Assembly (NCBI GenBank): GCA_022925895.1
Contig: JAKSYS010000164.1
Location: 1-64,000, forward strand
Direction: 5' to 3'
Length of the DNA: 64,000 bases
From: Fragilaria crotonensis
Lineage: Eukaryota > Bacillariophyta > Fragilariophyceae > Fragilariales > Fragilariaceae
Under the pieces are notes generated by a model, which made no database searches, was not told the origin of the DNA, and worked only from the letters and a program-made list of their open reading frames with translations. The position numbers and the translations under genes were made by a program. Below, piece by piece: positions 35,483-47,278 of the stretch (position 1 is the first letter of the stretch; every line of letters begins with the position of its first letter).

Positions 35483-35740
35483 TTGACACGGCGAGATCAC
35501 GACATGGATACTTCATCAAGTACGCCGACTGCCCCTTGTTGTGGAAGTCGCAGTTACAAACGGAGGTGGCGTTATCGTCAACGGAAAGCAAATACACAGG
35601 TCTGAGTTATGCATTACGAGATGCGATACCCGTCATGGAATTATTGAAGGAAATGAAGACGAGAGGTTATCCGATCACGACGGCTCAGGCTAAAGTGCAT
35701 TGCCGTGTCTTCGAGGACAACAGTGGTGCACTTGAAACAC
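35483..35740 (+). pseudogene. RNase H fragment of another copia lineage, fused in frame to gag of B
   Basis: After KYYLPKIFQL of gag the same open frame continues as DTARSRHGYFIKYADCPLLW, STESKYTGLSYALRDAIPVM and HCRVFEDNSGALE. This matches the RNase H of F (DTARSRTGYVILYANCPV, FEDNSGAV) and not that of A, whose RNase H reads quite differently. Protease, integrase and RT are absent. The join could be a template switch during reverse transcription or a later deletion joining two elements. The LINE begins right after it. Confidence 0.8.
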
Positions 35741-35831
35741 AATTTTCTAAATTCATACTCGTAGCCTACGAACCGTCCGTCGTCCGTTTTTACGTTTTTT
35801 GCCACAAAAGTTGTCGCGTGCTCCATCCACC

Positions 35832-37064
35832 ATGACCGAGGTCATTGGCCCCCCGCCTGCTCCCAACCCTTCGGTTTCTCCAGATCCAGATTATCCCATG
35901 TTCTCCATTGGAACCGACGTATGGCTTGATCCGCCTAATCAAGCAATTGGAACCATCTCAAACGACCAGATTGGTAATCCCCGACCTTTCTTCCTTGAAC
36001 ACTTTCGATTGACAGCAACACCTCTGCAATGGAACAGATACATCCTCCTGGGATTCTTCTCGCATACCGACGGAGCAAAGTTTGATGCGGAATGGAATTG
36101 TTTCCCAACCAATCTGATTCATCGCAACAAAATTGTATGGTGCAACTTTATGTTTTTCGTTGATCGCCACATCGATATCCCCTTCCTTCTCGAAGCGTGG
36201 GCGATCCAGGTAGCACAACCATATCTACTTGCACATGATCCGAGCTTTCTGGAGATTAACACTACCACCTCTTCTTGGGAGAGTTTCGAGATATATCGCC
36301 AGGACACCGCAGCGGAGGCCGCGTGGACGACGGTTGGCGCGGACAAACACTCACGCAGCAGTGCCAAAAAACAAGTGACACTTACTGAACCCGAACATCG
36401 CATTCGCCCTCCGCTTCCGGCAACAATGGAAGCGCCCCGCCCGGTTCTGACCTCCCTGATTTCTCACCGACGCCCTGGTATTCTCAAAAAGCCACAACAT
36501 CCAGCATCCCCGCATGTACGCAATCTATCTCCACCGACAACTGTTGATAACCGCAAACCTGCATGGAAGCCACCAGCACCACCATTCACTTCTGCCTCAG
36601 ATACTTCCTCACCAGTGTCACTGCCGCCAAAGCCCGCACCACAGCCAGAAGGTAAACAGGGTACTGATGCATCCGTATACTCGGAAACATCTACCTTATA
36701 TCCGGATTCTCGAACCTCAACAACTCAGGTCAAAACAAATGATGGCACTCAACGCATCACCATTAGATGGACTCCCAAGGAACGCCTTTCCTATCACAAC
36801 AACCCAAGCGAATGGACTGGTGCGGCTCTCGCTATGCTTCACGATCTTTTCGGGAACAACAACAGCATGGGGGCCTTCTACCCATGGGGAAATGTTTACC
36901 TTTCAAATTGGAAATCACCCCAATCTCTCACAGTCGAGGGATTGCACGAGTACATATCTCCCAAGATCACGTACATCAGATCGACGAAGACGTTCATTTT
37001 CGCTACTCGATTTGGGTTTTCCACTAAAACACCCGTAACATGGCTCACAAACTCTGCGACAAAA
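35832..37064 (+). pseudogene. LINE ORF1, part 1 of 3
   Basis: ATG at 35832 (MTEVIGPPPAPNPSVSPD). 411 codons up to the D insertion at TNSATK. The N-terminus is followed by a globular part (WNRYILLGFFSHTDGA), a Pro-rich linker, and WTPKERLSYHNNPSEWTGAA. The last four bases AAAA are the target duplication of D; the frame goes on at 46186. I do not recognise a named domain; the identity as ORF1 comes from its place before an endonuclease/RT ORF2 and the ATGA overlap. Confidence 0.8.
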
Positions 37065-37273
37065 CAAGTGAAATAAGCCAGAGTGATGATGAAAACGATG
37101 GTGAGACTTACAAAGATGATGATGATAGCGTTGCTAAAAGAGATTAGATTGTTATTGTGTGCTAGAGTGTTCGTATCTATCGAGAACCTGCAATCACGCA
37201 AAGAAAGAACGTGTCACCATAGGATTCGAGACACAGTACTTACGAAGGACCGTACTCCAGTAGACTTTATCTG
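37065..37273 (-). repeat. 3' LTR of copia D
   Basis: Pairs with 45973-46181. Followed by GGTCCCCTCGAATAG, the purine tract on the other strand. Bases 37274-37390 are the end of D up to and including the target site of H. Confidence 0.9.
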
Positions 37274-37390
37274 GTCCCCTCGAATAGAGACTGACCATGG
37301 AGTAGACTCAATTCGCCTCAATAGGTCCATTCACCAAACAAATAATTGCGTTTCAGTACAGGCAGGCGTTTGGTAAAACAATCCGCGATA

Positions 37391-39856
37391 GGGTCCCAAA
37401 GCTCGCGGAAAGTATCGATACGTCAGCAACACCATACCACTTCTTCACGAATTCTGGGAGTACACCAAACCCCGATGGGCGACTTCTCTGACCACATTCG
37501 AGTCCTCAAGAAGAAAGCAGACCAGTACGCGGGATATCTTAGATCGCCACGATTGACTACGTCAGACGTCAGGGTTTTTCACCGATCCATCTATTCTCCG
37601 GCTATGAGGTATTCTCTACCGGCGATAGCAGTGGATGAGGAGGAACTCAATAGCATACAATCAAAGATTCTACCAACTATCGTTCAGAGGATGGGAATGT
37701 CCTCAAAACTCCCTACGGCAATTAGACACGGACCAAAATCAATGGGCGGACTTGATCTTATCGATTTGCGGACAGAGTGCGGCATCGAAATGATAAAATA
37801 CTTTCGCCACGAAGTATATGCAAACACGAATGTGGGTCAATTGCTACTATTACAGCTCCAGGCTTCACAATTGGAATCTGGGTTACCGATCCGACTTCTC
37901 GAGGAGCCACACATTCACATCCCGTATCTTACGCCGACATGGATACTTTCCATGCGGCAGTTCATGTCAAACCACTATATCCGAATAACTTTAACGGATA
38001 ATTTCAATCTGGAACTTCAGGGCCGACATGATCAATATATAATGGATCTATCGCGACTCAAGGGATACTCAGTAAGGCAACAAACAGATTTAAATCTTGT
38101 TCGGCTATATCTGCAAGTGACGACAATTGCAGAATTAACGGATACGCATGAGAGCAACAAGATAGCAGAGTGGGCACTTGAGGCTCAACGACCACCTCAA
38201 TTTATTGACGCACGAACATGGCCACGTCAACAAGTCGTGAGCCCAAGCCAGCGGCGGTTGTGGAAGCGATACGTCTCCTCCCAATTTCTACGGTACGGCA
38301 GATTCTGGAAAATGAATCCTAGGGGATCTTTACGAGAACTAAGCGAAACTAAAAAGTCTCTAGCGGGCACGGCCACAAGCGGGCCATTCAACCTCAGCAA
38401 ATCCATCAGGTCACTACCAAGAGGGAGACGGCGATTACTCTCTCACACTCGTGTGCTGATGTCCGAAAGCGATCTGTGGAGGGAATGCCAAAAGAAACAA
38501 ACGCTAACCATAGCTTCCGACGGTGGCTTAAAGGGACGGAAAGGTACCTTCGGCTGGCTCATTAGCACCAAGTCAAGATCCGTACTTGCGGAGGGCGCTG
38601 GTCCGGTGGACGGGCCGTTTGATACCGTAAACTCGACACGTTGCGAACTCGGGGGACTCACTGCACCATTGATATTCTTATCACTTCTTCATTCTCTGTG
38701 GGGAAAGCGTCACAAGTGTACATTTCGATGGGTGACTGACAGCAAGGCAGCTATAGCGAAAGTCATCAAACAGAACGACAATCCGCACACGAAGCGACGA
38801 CAGCCGAGCAATGCCGATCTTCTGGGTATCATACAGGCAGAGAAACGCTTACTGCGGCGAAAGGTACGACCGGTCTGGGTGAAAGGTCACCAGGTGATAT
38901 CGGGGAGGAGCAGACAAAGGAAAGATATTGCAGACAACAATCGTGCCGATCAGCTGGCAACATGGTACCGCAGCAATTGTAAGTTTCGTCAGTCAATTGA
39001 ATATACTGAACATACACCAGAGGCTCGTGTGACCATCTCAGTAAACGGTATTCGTCTCGTTGGCCAAGAGGACGCTACACTCCGATATCACATCAATGGA
39101 TATCACTTACGCCAATACATTCAATCACGCCAACGATGGACCAATAAAGTGTGGGACAGTATTGACTTCGAAGTCTTTGGGAGGTTTTACCGTAAACTGA
39201 ATCCGCAGACACAGCTGTCGCACTCGAAATTCATCTTCGATCAATGGTATACGGGAGTAAAAAGGGCACGTGTGTCGCAAACGAACGATGTTGATTTGGA
39301 TTTATGTCCATGTTGTAAGCAACATGGCGAAACAACAGATCACATTCTTCGATGTATGGCTAATCCTGAACACGACAAGAGCGTGAGGGAGTTAGGACGT
39401 CGACTATCTCCGACAGAATATCATCCAATCTTCCCACTTCTGAAAGCGAGTATCATGGCATGGCTTAAAGGGGAAGTATACTCCCCGGATATAGAGGAAT
39501 TTCCAAGCAAACTACAGGATCGCATTCGGAAAGCACTTAACGAACAAGAGCGTATAGGATGGAACAACGCAATAAAAGGATATCTGAGCGTGGAATGGAG
39601 ACTGTTAGCGGATCTAAGTCCATATGGAAACACGTGCGACGAGCAAGAAGGCAAAGGCTTCCGAGTTCTTACTACTATACTGAACCACTTCCAACAAACA
39701 ACCCAGCGGCTATGGAAAGCTCGGAACCATGTTCTCCATCCGTCAACAGAGGAACATCTTCGATGTATTAGAGACGCGCAAACTGTCGAGATTAGGGCCA
39801 TGTATGCCAATCCTGAGAGTATACAGGCTGGCGACCGTCATTACTGTGAGCGATAA
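37391..39856 (+). pseudogene. LINE H ORF2 C-terminal part: RT thumb, RNase H, zinc knuckle
   Basis: About 821 codons open without any defect but with no start of their own, since the 5' part is missing. LGVHQTPMGDFSDHI and SMGGLDLIDLRTECGI are typical of a LINE RT thumb. TIASDGGLKGRKGTFGWLIS, STRCELGGLTAP, TDSKAAIAK and HQV...DIADNNRADQLA form an RNase H domain with its acidic residues. Near the C-terminus CPCCKQHGETTDHILRC is a Cys/His knuckle. An open frame this long in a dead-on-arrival copy suggests a recent insertion. The 294 bases after the stop are 3' untranslated region and TA tail. Confidence 0.88.
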
Positions 39857-40150
39857 CTGGAGTCAATATTGAAGAAGAGTACCGCAACACGTCGAAGGTG
39901 GCTAAGGTATATGCGTCTATCGCGAGAACGCATGTCTAGGCAAGGCAGCCGCCAACTTTTGATGACACAATTTTATCGCCCTGTGTCGACAGCACAGTAG
40001 CGGGAGTCACCGTACCAGTGACTCATTTTAGGGTTAGGGAAATAACTGTCGCCAACCTGGAATATGGTTTGGCCACAGAGGGGTATACACTTTGGTCTTG
40101 TGTTAAGATCAAAGACGGTGACAACCCGATAATTAGTTCTTATATATATA
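37391..40150 (+). mobile_element. 5'-truncated LINE copy H, nested in D
   Basis: TAAAACAATCCGCGATA occurs at 37374-37390 and again at 40151-40167, a 16-17 bp target duplication. The copy starts within the RT thumb and ends in a TA microsatellite (TTATATATATATA) instead of poly(A). Long direct duplications and 5' truncation are typical of target-primed reverse transcription. It interrupts the RNase H gene of D right after ADCF. Confidence 0.93.
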
Positions 40151-40167
40151 TAAAACAATCCGCGATA

Positions 40168-43100
40168 TAATCGTCCGTCCGAATATGGGCAAGAGAAATC
40201 ACTCCGGCCGCCACCGACCATCGGCAGTGGTGATATGCGACAGACAAATGCTTCTTGTTCAAAGTCGATTCCACATTAGTGGTATTCTTGACCACACTCT
40301 CATTGTTGCAGAGTACATGAGTGGGTTCCCCTTTCGGCATGGGGATTCCGAAACATCTCAACTTGAATCGCAAATGTTCGATCGCCTCCACCAAGCAGAC
40401 TTTCAAGGCAATAAATTCAGAAGAAAATGTACTTGTCTCGACTGTTTGCTGCCTTTTGCTGTACCACACAACCGGCGCTCGATTGAGAAAGATCACGTAA
40501 CCAGTGTGGGATCGGCGAGTCTTCTGGTTCGCATCATGCGATGCATCTACATACGCTGTCGTCATGACACTTTGTCCACGGGGAACTGGCATGCGATGCG
40601 GTAGAGGCTCATCGGCATCGCGGTATATTTCAGAAAAATCCTCCTTCTTGGTCTGAAACTCACCGTAATCGATGATCGGCAATTCCGGAGATAAATACAA
40701 GGTCAGCTTGGGATGACGCTTCAGAAATGCAAAGATATGGAGCAACTGTTCCAAATGTCCTTCTCGAGGATTTGCCTGATATTGAGACAATAAGGAGACC
40801 TCCAATAGGATGTCGACTCGACCAATCTCTGTGGCCCATCGGAGTACGCCAATCAATTCTTGAAAGAACGTTACGTCCTTCTCATTCAATTCCTCAGTGA
40901 TATCCAATTCTGGGACATATGTATTCGACATCGGCGTTTCAATGTGTTGCGTAGGTAATCTTCGAGCCGTGCCCTTGATAGCTTCTTCAACATTTTTTAC
41001 CGATGCCTTAATGTAGTCATGGCTCGTGACGGTCCAGCAGCGCACGTTGTTGATGGCTTCTCTTGCAGCTTCGCACCTAAGTAGAATTCCGGTGGATCAA
41101 TCTTATCATTCTTCAACTTGAAAGTACTCTGTACGTCTCGTAGTATAGACTCGGCATCACAAGAAATCGCAAGAATATCGTCAACGTACATGAGGACGTA
41201 CTCGTAGTATTCTTCAGCATCGGATTTGACAGCAGCGCGTAGCCACACATCCGGATCGGCCAGAGAGGACATGAATCCCAACTCAGTCAACTTCTCCGCC
41301 ATATAAGAACAAAAACTAAAGCTGGCCGATTTCAAACCATACAAAGCTCGCACGACAAGAAAGTTCTTTCCTTCGTCTGGTCCGAACTCTGGTCCAGCCA
41401 CCATCCAACATTTTTCTTTGTTTGGAGCTGTTAGGAACGCGTTCTGCACGTCCGCACCCAACACGTTGAGGTCGTTCAGAGCTGCAATGGTCAAGAGAAT
41501 CCGCACAGAGTCTCTGGATACGACAGTACTGTACGTGACCGAAGCAGGTGCTCCAGTTTTATGTCCGTATGCACAATATCTGGCCTTACGGCGAAAGTTC
41601 TCTCCCAGCTTTACGTCGAACACAAGGTGTCCTGTGATTTGAGTATAACCGACAAGACTCTGAGGATCACCATCAAATTCTTCAAAAGCGATGCGTACGT
41701 TTGCCATCTCCTGTTTAATTGCGTCCATCCAAAGGATATTGCCATTTTCTCTGTCGATCTCGATAGCCTCCTTGATGTTCTTTGGCACACGAATGCCGTA
41801 TTTGTGCGTCCGTGACCAATACTTCGACTTTACTTTCTGCAGGATCCGCTTTTGTTTTTTGAGGACGTAAGGAACCCACCAGGCGAAGGCAGGCTCATCT
41901 TGAATGCCTCTATCCGTTGCGTACAGTGCCAACTCAACGGGATAGGATTCCTTGAAATCCTTGAGCGCGATCCAATCAGTCGATCCGTCCTTCCATTGTA
42001 TCAGTACTTCCCAACCTCTTGTCGTTTGTTTCTGGCGTCTCACGCCATACGGGTTAACATAAGTCCCCTGAGACTTGGGAATGGCATCCTCGTTCACACG
42101 GTGGTCGATTATTTCGTCGAGCATCATCTGACGTCGCCCCTCTTTGTCAACTTGAGCAATCAAATTCTCGGCGATGATGTTAGCCGTTAACTCTTCAATA
42201 TGCCCGTCCGCATACTCAATTTCATATTTGCGGGAGTCCAACAACGGGTTGTCGTTAGCTGTACCGACAGGGATCCCTTCGTTGTCCTTTAACTGTTTCG
42301 TCACTCGCGCATGCATCATTTGACCGTCGTCACCTCTAGGGAGTGCAAGCTCCATCCCAACGTATTGATCACTGCCAACTTCAACCGACTTGGTAGCATC
42401 TTCACCGGCAGCGTCGTCATTCGCATGGGCGAGTGCCGCATCATCGATTACTCTTGTGAACTCGTTGAAGAATTCTGGATCCTCATTCTCAGGGTCGATG
42501 ATGCGCCACGAAGCAACGTCACGCAGCGTCTGAGTTACATCGGCCGATTGGGCATCTAAAATTAGCTTAACCTTACTCTCATAGTCACACATCTGAGCCC
42601 TTACTTCATCAGTGCTCTTTTCGGCGTTAGTCAGTCGCTGAACTGTCGTGGCAGAAATTGGGAAGTCACTCTTGGGCAAAATCCAATAGGACATCAATCT
42701 GCCGACGCGATGTGATACGCCAAGCCAACGTCCGAGTTGCACTTCACCCAACCCAGCGTTACTGCAAAACAACACCCAATCATAGAACTCAAAGTCAATG
42801 TACTCCGAAATGTCGGGCGTCTCGCCCGTGATAATCTCGAGTGGTGTCCTACCTTCTGCGCGTTTGGAGAAGCTTGCACATATATTCTCGACTTCACAGA
42901 CCCATGTGAATCCGTAGTCCCAGAGTCAAGGATGAACCTTCTTCTTGACCATGACGCGATACCACCGCTTCTTAATCTCATGAATACTCTGTTCGGCAGG
43001 GTTTTCATTTGGTCGACGAGGACCCGAGACATGATACTTGATCTCATACCTTCTTATTGCCTGCATGAATCTAGTTTTTGGCCCTGTCTGTACTGCTGCA

Positions 43101-43923
43101 CCATCAAACGTCAAGTGCTCGGGAGCACCAAAGTCGCCAATGAATTGTGTCAGCGTATCTCCCACTGAGTCCCCGTTCACCTTCATGATTGGATATGCAG
43201 TCTTGAACCCACACTTATGAGAATAGATCTGAGACCCAACGTTGCCTCGAAGGGATTTCAACTTCCCGTAAGCCGTGTCGGTCGCAAACTTTCCTCTGAG
43301 TCGCTTAATCCCGAAAATCCGATCTGCTCGGTATCGTCTGCTGATAGGCAAGATCGCAGACCGGACTCCGCGATGAGTAGTCACTCTCAAGGTGCGTTGT
43401 GCACGCTTCGTACCGATTCCGAACCTATCGGCCAATAGCTCTGCGGAGACTTTCTCATGACGCTCAGTACTGACAAAAGTACGTCTTGAGTCACGTTGTT
43501 CATAAAGCGTGTCCACTTGTGCCACGCCATGGTGTGTACATAGTTGTCTCCCGAGATGTACAAGAGATGGATCAACAGAATCGAGCAAAGCGTCGTCGGA
43601 ACTCGCATCAACATACTCGTACCTCCGTGTCAATGTTGACGATAAATATCTTTTCAGGGCCCAACACTTCCGCCTTGATCCGTCTCTTGTAACATGACGA
43701 CCTCGGAAGGGTTCCATGGAGTCGCACTGGTCATGTGGATATGTTCGCAACGTGCCAGTTCATCCTTGGTAGGAACACGAGTCCGGAACTGAAGCTTCGT
43801 GCCAACAGGATGTAGGGGAATGGATAGAGAGTCGTCAACGTCAATGGAGAGCCCATGAGCAGGATCGTACGGATTATCCCAGAATGGAATACCATACGAG
43901 CGAACTTGATTCGGATTAATCAT
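40168..43923 (-). pseudogene. pol of copia D: integrase, chromo-like, RT, RNase H (frameshifted)
   Basis: Same domain order as C. LINPNQ-like start at 43923, shifted by one base from the protease; SAELLADRFGIGTKRAQRTL; integrase core with ATDTAYGK, LTFDGAAVQ and NENPAEQSIHEIKK (43750-42926); frame break at 42925; EYADGHIEELTANIIAEN and GWEVLIQWKDGSTDWIAL; RT with ADVQNAFLTAPNKEK and LMYVDDILAI (42775-40997); frame break at about 41045; RNase H with YVDASHDA, SEFIALKVCLVEAI, LCNNESVV and ADCF, cut by LINE H at 40168. In NNESVV the usual Asp of DNESVV is Asn, so a catalytic acid is lost. Confidence 0.87.
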
Positions 43924-45739
43924 GGGAGTGATCTAATCTGGAGCCGTAGTAAAGGGCTTCGTGGAAGACAAGGATGAATGTGTCCCCAGAAACGGAGTCA
44001 TCGTAAGCTGTTGCAGCAGACACAATGGGAATGTTTTCAATCGGTGCCATGGACGAATCGTACGCATAAACATCCGCAGTGCGAAAGGTTTGTTGAAGCA
44101 CCATGAAATTGATACCTAAGCAGCACGTATCAGCGTTCGTATCACACTCATTGGAAGCCGTATTTTCAGGAGGGTCTGAATACAGTCTTGTCACTGGAGT
44201 GGTCGATCGTACGTGTCGCATTGTAACAACGGCAGCAGCACGTCGATTTTGGCGTATCTGAGCTTGCTCATTCCGCCCACCCATTATAGAGTGCTGTCCA
44301 GTTGTCACCTGACTGACTTGACTTCTGTGGGATACTGAAATAGCATCCACAGGAGGAGCGGTTGAAGACGCAGGTTGAAGTCCTTGTTGCTCAGATAACT
44401 CCATTTGCAATTCTTGAATTTCGTTACGGTTGCGCCTTGACTCGTCATGTCGTGGGAATGTGAAGGAGGCATGGTATTCGATTTGAGAGCCGTCGGTCAA
44501 CGTTATGATACGACTGTCCGTGAGCGATTGACGAGGTTGTCCTCCGCGTCCGCCGCGGCTAGAAGTACGACCTCCACGTCCACCACGACCATATCCGCCT
44601 CGACCTTGTCCTTTTCCGCCACGATTGGCAGAAGCCTCATTGATAGAGCGTTGTACACGATTCTGAGCAGCACCCATTTGGGGAGGGTGCTTTTGGTTGA
44701 CCATATTCCTAAAAAGGGCAATGGCCTGCTCATACGTCATAGTCATTGGTGTTCTTGATAGTTCAATCTCCAACTGGGCTTTAGTCGGAGTCAGGAAATC
44801 CGCCTTAATCTTATCAAGTAACATGCGAATTTTCATCGAGTCAGAATGAACGACTCGACCCTCGCGCTTCACGTATGCGTTGAAAGCTCTCGTGAGCCGT
44901 TTCTCGAACTCAGACCACCACATATGCGGAGGTTTCTCGCGGGCGTAGAAAAGATTCTTGATGACTTCATCGGCCTCCCGTATATCAATAGCGTGGATGC
45001 CTACTCCTTCGTAATGCTCGACAAGGCGTTTAAATGCTTCACGTCCATCGTCCACTCGTTGGAGTCCTTGAATCTTCGCCTCGGCGGTATCATTGCCAGC
45101 AATCAAATAAACTAAGAACGTATGTACCTGAGCCGTGTCAATGGCAAACGAGTCTCCCTCGAGAGGCGCCATGGCGACATAATCGTCAAGGAAATCGGCA
45201 TTTGCTGCGGTCAAGTCAGGAGCATCCGCCTCGCGGCATATGTACTTGAGCGGGATACCGTTGCGCCCAGGGATAGACCGGAGGTAATTTAGAAAGGTTG
45301 GCTTCCAGTCCTCCCATTTGGTTGCTTCCTTGAACTTTTCCGGCTTGGCAGCTTCAGCAAGCATCTTGGAATTGGTCTGGAATTGCTCATGAGTTTTGTA
45401 CCGATGAATCAGGTCGAGTACCTTATTCACTGGAAAAGGGGTGTGGCTTGGATCCCGCGCGAGACAAATCTCATCACGTGTCCACTGAAGAAATGCCTTG
45501 ACGTTCTTGCGAGTCCCAGTTGGTACACGTATCTGACCCTGTGCCACACTCAACTCAGAGTATGCCTTGAAGGCCTCATCCAGCTCTTTGAATGTAATAT
45601 CCAAGCAGGACAAGAAAGAGCCATTGAAGACGTCGTCAGCAATTCGAATAGCCTGCGTCTGACCCATAAAGAGTACCACATTATCCACGCCACATGCGAT
45701 CAGTGCGTCGACGACAGTGAATGGTGGTGCTTCTTCCAT
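43916..45739 (-). CDS. gag-protease of copia D
   Basis: ATG at 45739 (MEEAPPFTVVDALIACG), 607 codons, the closest relative of the C protein. An RGG box (GRGGYGRGGRGGRTSSRGG) takes the place of a zinc knuckle. The protease site is NECDTNADTCCLG, and unlike C the border keeps AYDDSVSGDTFILVFHEALY, so in the ancestor gag and pol formed one frame. A base insertion after GSRLDH gives a premature stop at 43916. Confidence 0.88.
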   Translation of the reverse strand: MEEAPPFTVVDALIACGVDNVVLFMGQTQAIRIADDVFNGSFLSCLDITFKELDEAFKAYSELSVAQGQIRVPTGTRKNVKAFLQWTRDEICLARDPSHTPFPVNKVLDLIHRYKTHEQFQTNSKMLAEAAKPEKFKEATKWEDWKPTFLNYLRSIPGRNGIPLKYICREADAPDLTAANADFLDDYVAMAPLEGDSFAIDTAQVHTFLVYLIAGNDTAEAKIQGLQRVDDGREAFKRLVEHYEGVGIHAIDIREADEVIKNLFYAREKPPHMWWSEFEKRLTRAFNAYVKREGRVVHSDSMKIRMLLDKIKADFLTPTKAQLEIELSRTPMTMTYEQAIALFRNMVNQKHPPQMGAAQNRVQRSINEASANRGGKGQGRGGYGRGGRGGRTSSRGGRGGQPRQSLTDSRIITLTDGSQIEYHASFTFPRHDESRRNRNEIQELQMELSEQQGLQPASSTAPPVDAISVSHRSQVSQVTTGQHSIMGGRNEQAQIRQNRRAAAVVTMRHVRSTTPVTRLYSDPPENTASNECDTNADTCCLGINFMVLQQTFRTADVYAYDSSMAPIENIPIVSAATAYDDSVSGDTFILVFHEALYYGSRLDHSHD

Positions 45740-45957
45740 GATTGATCTGTCGGAAAGGACAAGAGTCAGTCTTTCGTACCACGTATCTTGGTGGCCATTC
45801 AGGTACCACCATGGCCGAAGTCAGGTGGCCAACCACTCGATCGTGATCGGGGCTGTGCAGTGCCGAGGCACGCTCATTGACATAGTCGAACCTAGTCTGT
45901 ACCACATGGTATATTTCGTCGCTCACTTCGTACCCTTTCCATGGGTCTTTTGAGCTG

Positions 45958-45972
45958 TTGGGTCTGATAAAC
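45958..45972 (-). other. Primer binding site of copia D
   Basis: GTTTATCAGACCCAA on the minus strand, directly after the LTR end CACTTG. 45740-45957 is leader. Confidence 0.75.
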
Positions 45973-46181
45973 CAAGTGAAATAAGCCAGAGTGATGATGA
46001 AAACGATGGTGAGACTTACAAAGATGATGATGATAGCGTTGCTAAAAGAGATTAGATTGTTATTGTGTGCTAGAGTGTTCGTATCTATCGAGAACCTGCA
46101 ATCACGCAAAGAAAGAACTTGTCACCATAGGATTCGAGACACAGTACTTACGAAGGACCGTACTCCAGTAGACTTTACCTG
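45973..46181 (-). repeat. 5' LTR of copia D
   Basis: Same 209 bp as 37065-37273 with two substitutions. AAAA follows as target duplication, then LINE ORF1 resumes. Confidence 0.9.
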
Positions 46182-46185
46182 AAAA

Positions 46186-46996
46186 CACGCCATGAGAAAA
46201 CACAAAGTCTGGGCCACAGTATCAAATTCCTGTAGTGCGAGTGGCAACTTAGTTCATGCCGGATACATTCTCATGAAGGCGCCACATCTTACTCACAGGA
46301 TTAAGTATCTTAAGAGTCTACTAACACAGATGCCAGACAATATCCCTTTCTTTGATATAATTCAGCTCAAGCGAACACCAACAAACCAACTGATTCATCA
46401 CTTGGCCGTTCAATGCGGGGAACACCACGTCGAGCCGCTGTCAAAGGCTCTATCCAATCTTCTTAAGGGCAACGGTGGAGCACTGTATCTACCAAGACTT
46501 CTTCTAGGCAACCTCACTTCTGCTCAGATGTCAAAGGACTTCACTGTCCATGATAACTACATGAAATCGCTCCGCACAGTGATCCTGCCCTCAATGATTG
46601 ATAACTTGGACATTACTCGGGAGGAGTTTTTCGACAACGGTGATATGGTTGCCAGAACAACTCGTGAGTGGGCATTATCCCTTACACTTCCAAATAATGG
46701 ACTCAATGCCAGATGCAATATTGTTAATGGAGGGTATGCCCAGGTTGCAACTCTCTTGGTCCCTCGCCACAACTATGAGTCGGTTCTACTCGAAGTCGAC
46801 AAATATAAACAACGGTTGAATCCTGTTGATCGACGAGAGGCACGCTTTCGCACAACAATCCTGGGAGTACCTGGCGTCATACAAATTGAACCATCAGTTC
46901 AGGAAGCTCTTGATACACTGGAAAAGATGTCAGCCGACAAAGTATGGCAAAATGCACCACCCGCAGTTCGACAGGAATGGCCCAGACTCGCTACCA
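46186..46996 (+). pseudogene. LINE ORF1, part 2 of 3
   Basis: Continues part 1 in frame (HAMRKHKVWATVSNS). 811 bases with no stop, including PFFDIIQLKRTPTNQLIHHL, ALYLPRLLLGNL and WPRLAT. It ends at ACCA, the target duplication of copia L; the frame goes on at 60511. The apparent continuation RFCHECGIFGQTDK to 47079 is LTR sequence of L and not part of this protein. Confidence 0.82.
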
Positions 46997-47278
46997 TGAA
47001 TAGATTCTGCCATGAGTGCGGGATATTCGGACAAACAGACAAGACAGACGAGCTTAGGACTTATGCCGGTCTTGGTTAGTCTTGGAATGTCTGGGAACAA
47101 CTCGCTAGGATGACCGGTGGGAAAAGCCCTCCAACCGGGTCGGGACTGAGACTAGATTTATAAGCTCACTCTTTTTATAATTAATCAAGTTGCATGCCGC
47201 ATCTAGATGATTGCTATATTGTTTAGAGTCGGTCTTTGGCAATGGCAGATTTGCCGCACTTGCGAGAGATTTTACTGA
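46997..47278 (+). repeat. 5' LTR of copia L
   Basis: TGAATAGATTC to GATTTTACTGA. The LTR begins TG but ends GA. At first it looked like a 3' untranslated region of the LINE; the matching copy at 60225, the primer site and the 4-bp duplication show it is an LTR. Confidence 0.88.

Larger units (their letters stand above)
27477..35740 (+). mobile_element. Copia copy B, interrupted by C and chimeric at its right end
   Basis: 5' LTR (27477-27685), primer site and leader match copy A, then stop at AATG (27776-27779), where copia C is inserted; the leader resumes at 34082. Gag follows (34400-35482) and then, in place of protease and integrase, an RNase H piece of another copia lineage. The LINE begins near 35741, so any 3' LTR is not in view. 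Confidence 0.85.
37065..46181 (-). mobile_element. Copia copy D, nested in LINE ORF1, minus strand
   Basis: LTRs of 209 bp at 37065-37273 and 45973-46181 with two differences; AAAA on both outer sides (37061-37064, 46182-46185). In the sense strand the LTR begins CAGGTAAAG and ends CACTTG, again CA...TG. It is closely related to C but carries more frameshifts, and LINE copy H has inserted near the 3' end of pol. Confidence 0.92.

Noticed and set aside
46997-47079. RFCHECGIFGQTDK as the zinc-finger end of LINE ORF1
   Set aside because: The same sequence recurs at 60225 as an LTR of copia L; the LINE frame leaves at ACCA and resumes at 60511.
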